A DNA stretch of 18,395 nt, taken from an uncultured Eggerthellaceae bacterium (lineage in GTDB: Bacteria; Actinomycetota; Coriobacteriia; Coriobacteriales; Eggerthellaceae). Both the position numbers and the translations under genes were made by a program. Position 1 is the first letter of the stretch; every line of letters begins with the position of its first letter. The stretch is from NCBI GenBank assembly GCA_937892845.1, contig CALBGP010000018.1:1-18395 (forward strand). The letters are read 5' to 3'. This document shows, piece by piece, positions 13,731 through 18,395 of the stretch. The notes below the pieces were generated by a model that did not search any database, was not told the DNA's origin, and worked only from the letters and a program-made list of their open reading frames with translations.

Positions 13731-15716
13731 TCAGTACCGGTTGCCTCCGCGCTGCTGGGAGCGCATGCCGCGACCGGGACGCATATCGCGCTTCTGCTGG
13801 CCGCTGCGTCCGCCCGATCCCTGCTGTGAGCTGCGGTTATGTCCGCCGCCATTGCTTCGGCGGGTCTTTGGGCCGGATTTTGCGCCCTTGCCTGACTGCC
13901 TGGCAGCCGCAGCGTCGCGCTTGCGTTGCTTATCGTTCTCGCGCTTCTTCAGCTCAGCACGCGCTTCCGTCATCTCGGATTCTGCGCGGTTGGCTGCGGC
14001 GCGGTCCTGCTTGGCGCGCTTTGCGCTTTTACCGCCCTTGGGCGCCTCGTCGCGATAACGGCGCTCGTCGCGTGCTTCCTCGCCGCGAGCCCCCTTCTTG
14101 CGCGACCCCTGGCCGCCGTGTCCCTCACGTCCTTCGCTGCGGAACTGGTCGTCCCTGCTGCGCCTGGGACTGCGGGCATTGCGCTCGGCGTATTCCTGGC
14201 GCTTCGCCTCGCGGCGCGCGGCGCGGTTGTTGATGACGGGCGCTTCGCCATGCGATGCGGAAGCTGTCTCGGAGTGGGTCGCGGCACCGGATTTGGACGC
14301 TGCCGAAGGGCTGCCGGCTCCATCGGCGGTGCGGGCAGCATCGGCGGTGCGGGCGTCTTTGTGGCGGGAGCCGTCCTTGCCACGTGCGCCTTCACTGTGC
14401 GCGGGCTCGGTTCCGTCGGCGGCACGGTTCTGCTTGCCCTTGCCGCTGCGCCCCTTCTCGAACTTGGCGCTGTTCTTGGAGCCCTTGCGGCCCTTGCCTT
14501 TGCCTTTGCCCTTGCCCTTGCCTTCGGGCAGGTCGCGGCGACGCGGCTCTCCCACGGGTTCAAGTACGGGCAGCAGGTCGGCAGCGGATACGATCTGGTC
14601 GGCGGTCATGTCAAGCTCGGGGATCTCCGTCATGATGAAGCTCTGGATCTGCTTGAGCAGGCTGCGCGTCTCAGGCATGACGAAGGAGATGGCGCAACCC
14701 GCTTCGCCCGCGCGGCCGGTTCGGCCGATGCGGTGCACGTAGTCCTCGATCTGCTCGGGCAGGTCGTAGTTGACAACGTAGCGCACCTCGGAGATGTCGA
14801 TGCCGCGCGCCAGGACGTCGGTGGCAACCAGCACGTCGGTGATGCCTTCGCGGAAATTGTCCAGGGCGTGCTTGCGCTGGGCTTGGCTGCGGTTGGCATG
14901 GATGGCTTCGGCCGTGATGCCGCCGTTGCGCAGACGGCGCACGCAGTTGTCCGCGCAGCCCTTGGTGCGCGTGAACACGATGACGCGCTCGCTACCGCGG
15001 GTGCGGATCAGGGCGTTGAGCAGGGTGGGGCGAAGGCGTCGCGGCGTCTTGATGATGTACTGGTCAATGGTGTCGGCGACATCTCCCTTGCGCGCGATTT
15101 CCACCATGACCGGGTTGGAGAGCAGGTTATCGATGGCGCCCTCCACGCTGGAGTCGATGGTGGCCGAGAACAGAAGCGTCTGGCGGCGTGCCGGAGTTGC
15201 TTCCACGATTTCGCTTACCTGGGGCCAAAAGCTCATGTCAACCATGCGGTCCGCTTCATCTAGAACCAGCACGTCAACGTCGGAGAGGTCCACGGCGTCC
15301 TTTTTCATGAGGTCGATCAGGCGTCCCGGAGTGGCAATGAGCACGTCCACGCCTGCGCGCAGCCCGTTGATCTGCGGGTCGTAGGACAGGCCGCCCACTA
15401 CGGTCAGGATGCTGTGGCCGGTGTGCCGTGCAATGGCGGAGCAGGTTTCGGAGATCTGCATGGCCAGCTCGCGCGTGGGGGTCACGACAACCATGCGCGG
15501 TTTGCTGGATTCGGTGTGGAAGGCAAGCGTGCCCATGGCAGGCAGGGCGAAGGCTGCGGTCTTGCCGGTGCCGGTTTTGGCGGCGGCAAGCACGTCGCGG
15601 CCTTCCAGGACTGCGGGAATGGCTTCGGCCTGTACGGGCGTGGGCTCGGTGTAGCCCAGAGACGCGACGGCATCGAGGATTGTCTGGGGAAGCCCCAGTG
15701 ATTCGAACGTATTGAT
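13731..15716 (-). CDS. DEAD-box RNA helicase with long basic tail; non-canonical start
   Basis: This is an ATP-dependent RNA helicase of the DeaD/RhlE/CshA type, probably acting in ribosome assembly or RNA decay. Counting from the proposed start there are 661 residues. Landmarks are the Q motif (F4, Q29), Walker A AKTGTGKT (46-53), PTREL (80-84), DEAD (153-156), SAT (184-186) and HRIGRTGR (328-335). From about 390 the protein is a Lys/Arg/Gly-rich, low-complexity tail with (KG)n repeats. The first ATG, GTG or TTG in frame is GTG 15593, just before Walker A, which would delete the Q motif. The frame stays open to the bioY stop, and the only plausible start is ATC 15716-15714, six bases after AAGGAG. 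The gene follows bioY in the same frame, 39 bases after its stop. Confidence 0.9.
   Translation of the reverse strand: MNTFESLGLPQTILDAVASLGYTEPTPVQAEAIPAVLEGRDVLAAAKTGTGKTAAFALPAMGTLAFHTESSKPRMVVVTPTRELAMQISETCSAIARHTGHSILTVVGGLSYDPQINGLRAGVDVLIATPGRLIDLMKKDAVDLSDVDVLVLDEADRMVDMSFWPQVSEIVEATPARRQTLLFSATIDSSVEGAIDNLLSNPVMVEIARKGDVADTIDQYIIKTPRRLRPTLLNALIRTRGSERVIVFTRTKGCADNCVRRLRNGGITAEAIHANRSQAQRKHALDNFREGITDVLVATDVLARGIDISEVRYVVNYDLPEQIEDYVHRIGRTGRAGEAGCAISFVMPETRSLLKQIQSFIMTEIPELDMTADQIVSAADLLPVLEPVGEPRRRDLPEGKGKGKGKGKGRKGSKNSAKFEKGRSGKGKQNRAADGTEPAHSEGARGKDGSRHKDARTADAARTADGAGSPSAASKSGAATHSETASASHGEAPVINNRAARREAKRQEYAERNARSPRRSRDDQFRSEGREGHGGQGSRKKGARGEEARDERRYRDEAPKGGKSAKRAKQDRAAANRAESEMTEARAELKKRENDKQRKRDAAAARQSGKGAKSGPKTRRSNGGGHNRSSQQGSGGRSGQQKRDMRPGRGMRSQQRGGNRY
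14321..14354 (-). repeat. 18-bp tandem repeat within the helicase tail
   Basis: CATCGGCGGTGCGGGC occurs at 14321-14336 and again at 14339-14354, an 18-base period. On the coding strand it gives a repeated Ala-Arg-Thr-Ala-Asp unit in the disordered tail, so copy-number change would stay in frame. Confidence 0.7.
14491..14526 (-). repeat. Hexanucleotide repeat encoding (Lys-Gly)n
   Basis: Six units of CCYTTG (the last one CCTTCG) run from 14491 to 14526 as written on the plus strand. They encode alternating Gly and Lys in the helicase tail. Slippage would add or remove two residues per unit without changing frame. Confidence 0.75.
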
Positions 15717-15755
15717 GATGTACTCCTTCAGGCGGTTGTCTGGCGCGTCCTGGGT

Positions 15756-16358
15756 TCAGGCGCGCGGTTTGTTTGCCGCGTTGCGCAGGGCGGGGACGGC
15801 GGCTTTCAGCGTGCGGGCCATGGATACGGCAAGGACTGCCTTGATCAGGTCCAACACGATAAACGGTGCGATGGCCATGACGAATGCCTCAAGGGGACTA
15901 ACGTTCAAGACCACCATGAACTGCAGCCATCCGCACAGGTAGGATGCAGCCAAAACGATGAGCGCTGCGCAGAGATCACGCAGACGCGAGGTGCGCTTTG
16001 TTGCAGAGGCGCTGTCTGCCGGAGCCGGCCATGCGCGCAGCAGCAGGGCTGCCAGCACGGTTCCAAGGCCAAAGCCGATCAGGAATCCGCCGCTGGGTCC
16101 CATGATCTGCGCCAAGCCGCCGGACATTCCCGCGAACACGGGCGCGCCGATGGCGCCGAGCGCCAGGTATCCCAGCACGGCGATGACCGCCTGATGCGGG
16201 GCGAGCGCCAGCACGATGAAGACCAGCATGAACGTCTGCAGCGTGAACGGCACGGGACCCAGCGGGACGGTGATCCACGATGCAACCGCAAGCAGCGACA
16301 TGGATAGACCGCAGAGGGCTATCGTGTACGTGCGGGAGGCGAAGGGCGATTTGCTCAT
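15756..16358 (-). CDS. bioY: Biotin transporter S component BioY
   Basis: BioY is the membrane substrate-binding component of an ECF-type biotin transporter and works with EcfA/EcfA'/EcfT subunits, not encoded here. The 200-residue protein has about six hydrophobic segments. Family signatures are PLGPVPFTLQTF, the GAPVFAGMSGGLAQIMGPSGG stretch with its conserved Gly-rich loop, and the C-terminal FIVLDLIKAVLA segment. The ATG at 16358 has AGGAG four bases upstream; an in-frame ATG at 16415 has no such site and falls against the tRNA terminator. The helicase follows on the same strand and in the same frame, suggesting shared transcription. No recognised biotin operator was found in the 60-base leader. 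Confidence 0.95.
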   Translation of the reverse strand: MSKSPFASRTYTIALCGLSMSLLAVASWITVPLGPVPFTLQTFMLVFIVLALAPHQAVIAVLGYLALGAIGAPVFAGMSGGLAQIMGPSGGFLIGFGLGTVLAALLLRAWPAPADSASATKRTSRLRDLCAALIVLAASYLCGWLQFMVVLNVSPLEAFVMAIAPFIVLDLIKAVLAVSMARTLKAAVPALRNAANKPRA

Positions 16359-16417
16359 GGGGCTCCTGTCGGGTGGGCGCCGCGGTGCGTTGCAGGCGGT
16401 GCGCATCTCGTTCATCT

Positions 16418-16448
16418 AAAACGAAAAACGGACCCACTGAGGATCCGT
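16418..16448 (-). terminator. Intrinsic terminator downstream of tRNA-Leu
   Basis: On the minus strand ACGGATCC (16448-16441) pairs with GGGTCCGT (16435-16428) including one G-T pair, loop TCAGT. It is followed by TTTTTCGTTTT. It separates the tRNA from bioY. Confidence 0.88.
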
Positions 16449-16459
16449 TCATCTCGAAA

Positions 16460-16542
16460 TGGTGCCCGGAGCGAGAGTCGAACTCGCACGTCAAGGACAA
16501 CGGTTTTTGAGACCGCCGCGTCTGCCATTCCGCCACCCGGGC
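16460..16542 (-). tRNA. tRNA-Leu (anticodon CAA)
   Basis: The 83-base minus-strand sequence folds as a class II tRNA. The acceptor is GCCCGGG with TCCGGGC, discriminator A, and CCA is encoded. The anticodon stem GCGGT/ACCGT encloses the loop CTCAAAA with anticodon CAA, reading UUG. A leucine-type variable arm and the T arm GCGAG-TTCGACT-CTCGC follow. Confidence 0.96.
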
Positions 16543-16552
16543 GCGGTCGTTC

Positions 16553-16581
16553 ATTATAGCGCACGTTCAGCGTTGTTCCAA
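16553..16581 (-). promoter_or_regulatory. Promoter of tRNA-Leu
   Basis: On the minus strand TTGGAA (16581-16576) and a consensus TATAAT (16558-16553) are separated by 17 bases, placing the start site just ahead of the mature tRNA 5' end at 16542. Confidence 0.85.
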
Positions 16582-16727
16582 TGGGGAATTTCACGTCCGC
16601 AGCAAGCGCACAAAGAAAGCGCCCTCCGCCTACAGATGGGGCGCCTGCAGCCTGTGACGGAAGGCCCTGATCTTGGGAAACCGCATGGTTACGGTTGCTG
16701 TGCGCTCCATTGGCGGGGGCGGGCTGG

Positions 16728-16735
16728 TGTAGAAT
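16728..16735 (+). promoter_or_regulatory. Possible -10 element of the dipeptidase gene
   Basis: TGTAGAAT contains a TAGAAT -10 box (16730-16735) 40 bases before the ATG at 16776. No -35 with proper spacing is seen; TTGGCG at 16710-16715 is only 14 bases away. Confidence 0.35.
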
Positions 16736-16775
16736 GGGCGCGTAGTCCCACTGAGAGAGAGGAAAGGGGAATACC

Positions 16776-18206
16776 ATGTCTGACAAGGAGTTCCTCCAAG
16801 AGGTCGATGCGTTCATCGACGCCAACTGGGAGGAGATCGTCGAAGAGATCGGCAAGCTCGTTGCCGTTCCCAGCGTGGTTGATTTCGACCGCGCAACCCC
16901 GGAAGATCCAAGCGGCCCCGAGGCCCACGACGGCTTGCGTGCGTCGGTCGATCTGGCTGCCCGCTTGGGATTTGACGCCAAGGATGACGCCGGCGAGATA
17001 GGCATCGCCGACCTGAAGGGCGAAAGCGACACGCTGCTGGCCATGATCTGCCATTCCGACGTTGTGGCGCCCGGTGTGGGCTGGACACTCGACCCCTGGT
17101 CCATGCTGCGCAAAGACGGCTTCCTGATCGGCCGCGGCACGCTGGATGACAAAGGTCCGCTGGTGGTCTCTCTGTACTGCATGAAGTTCTTCAAGGAGCG
17201 CATGGAGCAGCAGGGATTCAAACTTCCCTACACCCTGCGAATGCTCATCGGCACCAACGAGGAAACCGGCACCATGCGCGACGTGGCCTACTACCTTGAG
17301 CATTACGATGCGCCCGCGTTCCTGTTCACGCCCGATGACATGTTCCCCGTCTGCTATGGCGAAAAGGGCGGCTTCGACGGCCTGTTCACCTCGCAGAAGT
17401 TCGAAGACGGCGCCATCATCGACTTCACCACGGGCGATGCTTCCACCAATGCCGTGCCCAGCCAGGCAACGTTGGTGGTCAAGGCCGACCTCGCGGCCTT
17501 GCCCGCAGCTGACGGCATTGAGATCACCGCTGTCGAAGGCGGCGCGAAGCTGGTTGCAACCGGTCGCGGCGGCCACGCGAGCATGCCTGAGGGAACCGTG
17601 AACGCCATCGGTATGCTGGTGGATTACGCGCTCGAGAACAATCTGTGCACCGAGGAGGAGAACGCGTTTCTGCGCATGGCGCAGCGCGTCATGGCATCCA
17701 CCGATGGCAGCTCCATCGGCATCGATACCTGCGACGGCTTCTTCGATCCGCTGACCTGCATCGCCGGCAACATCCATCTGGTGGAGGGCCGCTTGAAGCT
17801 GACCATCGACATCCGCTTCCCCACATCCACCAGCAAAGACGATCTGATGGCGAAGTTTGCGCCCATCGCAGCCGAGGGCAATGCCGCCTTCGAGAACACG
17901 CTGCTCATGGAGCCGTTCCTGATGGATCCCGAAAGCCCCGTGATCAAGGCTCTGGCCGCATCGTATCGCGATGCAACCGGTCTTGACGGCGATCCGTTCA
18001 CCATCGGCGGCGGCACCTACGCGCGCGAATTCCCCTGCGCTGCAAGCTTCGGGCCCGAAGACCCGCATGACTCCTATCCTGATTGGGTTGGCCCCATGCA
18101 CGGTGCCGACGAGGGCATTTCCGAGGAAACGCTCAAGCGCGCCATGCGCGTTTACATCCTGACCATCAAGCGCCTGCTTGAGATCGATCTGAGCACCCTG
18201 GCGTAA
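16776..18206 (+). CDS. M20-family dipeptidase (PepV/Sapep-like)
   Basis: This 476-residue cytoplasmic metallopeptidase of the M20 family is closest in layout to PepV/Sapep dipeptidases, which cleave dipeptides or Xaa-His peptides with two Zn or Mn ions. Expected metal and catalytic residues are visible. His93 lies in CHSDVVAPG, Asp124 in GRGTLDDKGP, Glu162-Glu163 in GTNEETG, Asp187 in FTPDDMFP and His442 in GPMHGADEG. GGGTYAREFP precedes the last one. An inserted lid domain (about 205-360) separates the catalytic parts, as in PepV. The ATG has AAGGGG six bases upstream. It stands as a single-gene unit with its own terminator. The exact substrate cannot be read. Confidence 0.93.
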   Translation: MSDKEFLQEVDAFIDANWEEIVEEIGKLVAVPSVVDFDRATPEDPSGPEAHDGLRASVDLAARLGFDAKDDAGEIGIADLKGESDTLLAMICHSDVVAPGVGWTLDPWSMLRKDGFLIGRGTLDDKGPLVVSLYCMKFFKERMEQQGFKLPYTLRMLIGTNEETGTMRDVAYYLEHYDAPAFLFTPDDMFPVCYGEKGGFDGLFTSQKFEDGAIIDFTTGDASTNAVPSQATLVVKADLAALPAADGIEITAVEGGAKLVATGRGGHASMPEGTVNAIGMLVDYALENNLCTEEENAFLRMAQRVMASTDGSSIGIDTCDGFFDPLTCIAGNIHLVEGRLKLTIDIRFPTSTSKDDLMAKFAPIAAEGNAAFENTLLMEPFLMDPESPVIKALAASYRDATGLDGDPFTIGGGTYAREFPCAASFGPEDPHDSYPDWVGPMHGADEGISEETLKRAMRVYILTIKRLLEIDLSTLA

Positions 18207-18274
18207 AGCCTGCGCCTTCTGCGGCCCGAAAGGTTGCCGATCGCGCTTTTCCAGCGGCCTTCGCGCCGCACGAA

Positions 18275-18304
18275 AAAGCAGCCGTCCATGTGGGCGGCTG
18301 CTTT
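18275..18304 (+). terminator. Intrinsic terminator after the dipeptidase, possibly bidirectional
   Basis: AAAGCAGCCGTCC (18275-18287) pairs with GGGCGGCTGCTTT (18292-18304), one G-T pair, loop ATGT. On the plus strand TTTCGTCT trails the stem; on the minus strand a run of five T does, so it could act both ways. The last 90 bases of the window show no further gene. Confidence 0.82.
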
Positions 18305-18395
18305 CGTCTGGGGGAGAAATTTCAGGAAGGGCGGCTTAGTGGCTTAGCGGACAAAATGTGTGTCCCGTTTCGGGCGCTGGCGCAGGTCAGCGCCT

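Noticed and set aside
13926..15263. 445-codon plus-strand frame opposite the helicase
   Set aside because: The opposite strand encodes all helicase motifs; this frame has only low-complexity Ala/Gly/Val-rich sequence.
16621..16647. GCGCCC/GGGCGC hairpin as a minus-strand terminator
   Set aside because: The T run is interrupted (TTTCTTT) and no minus-strand gene lies upstream that would need it.
16689..18101. 470-codon minus-strand frame opposite the dipeptidase
   Set aside because: Shadow of a gene with complete M20 metal residues; no independent signal.
1..18395. CRISPR array, insertion sequence or prophage genes
   Set aside because: No regularly spaced identical repeats with unique spacers, no transposase and no integrase were seen anywhere in the window.

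Overview
The window looks like a chromosomal segment of a high-GC, anaerobically respiring actinobacterium, most plausibly class Coriobacteriia, family Eggerthellaceae. This is inferred from gene content and protein style: a Tat-exported molybdopterin oxidoreductase with a four-cluster ferredoxin subunit and TorD chaperone, a haem-motif sensor kinase, a MetY-type sulfhydrylase, an ECF biotin S component and a PepV-like dipeptidase. No species call is possible from the sequence alone.

Layout. (1) 1-4240, + strand: an AT-richer leader with two hairpins, then a complete DMSO-reductase-family respiratory operon of catalytic subunit, [4Fe-4S] subunit and TorD-like chaperone, closed by a strong hairpin terminator. 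No DmsC/NrfD membrane anchor is present; the catalytic subunit may instead be lipid-anchored through a Cys after its Tat signal. (2) 4252-6707, +: a two-component pair with ATGA overlap. The kinase carries a periplasmic DUF3365/Tll0287-like domain with a CxxCH haem motif, and the regulator is of the OmpR/PhoB type. Its position suggests control of the upstream oxidoreductase operon. (3) 6708-7032: a non-coding block with a C-rich tract (probable rut) and a compound palindromic element. (4) 7033-9850: murB (+) meets a PAP2 phosphatase (-) tail to tail, sharing a CTAG stop. The phosphatase is translationally coupled to an upstream O-acetylhomoserine sulfhydrylase. (5) 9884-12632: divergent promoters, then glmU and prs (+), supplying UDP-GlcNAc and PRPP, ending at a strong terminator. 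(6) 12805-13059: a small tail-anchored membrane protein of unknown function. (7) 13060-13730: a non-coding, repeat-rich block with a second compound palindromic element and a 15-bp minisatellite. (8) 13601-16581, - strand: tRNA-Leu(CAA) with promoter and terminator, then bioY and a DEAD-box RNA helicase with a long basic tail. (9) 16776-18304, +: an M20/PepV-like dipeptidase with terminator.

The two observations most worth a second look are these. First, two intergenic elements 6.4 kb apart share one architecture: a solo arm, a shared linker holding the exact 15-mer TGACCTGGGGAAACG, then a long palindrome built from the same arm. The arm sequences differ completely between the two. Second, the helicase reading frame has no ATG, GTG or TTG upstream of its Q motif. 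It has AAGGAG followed six bases later by ATC, and lies in frame with the bioY stop codon.
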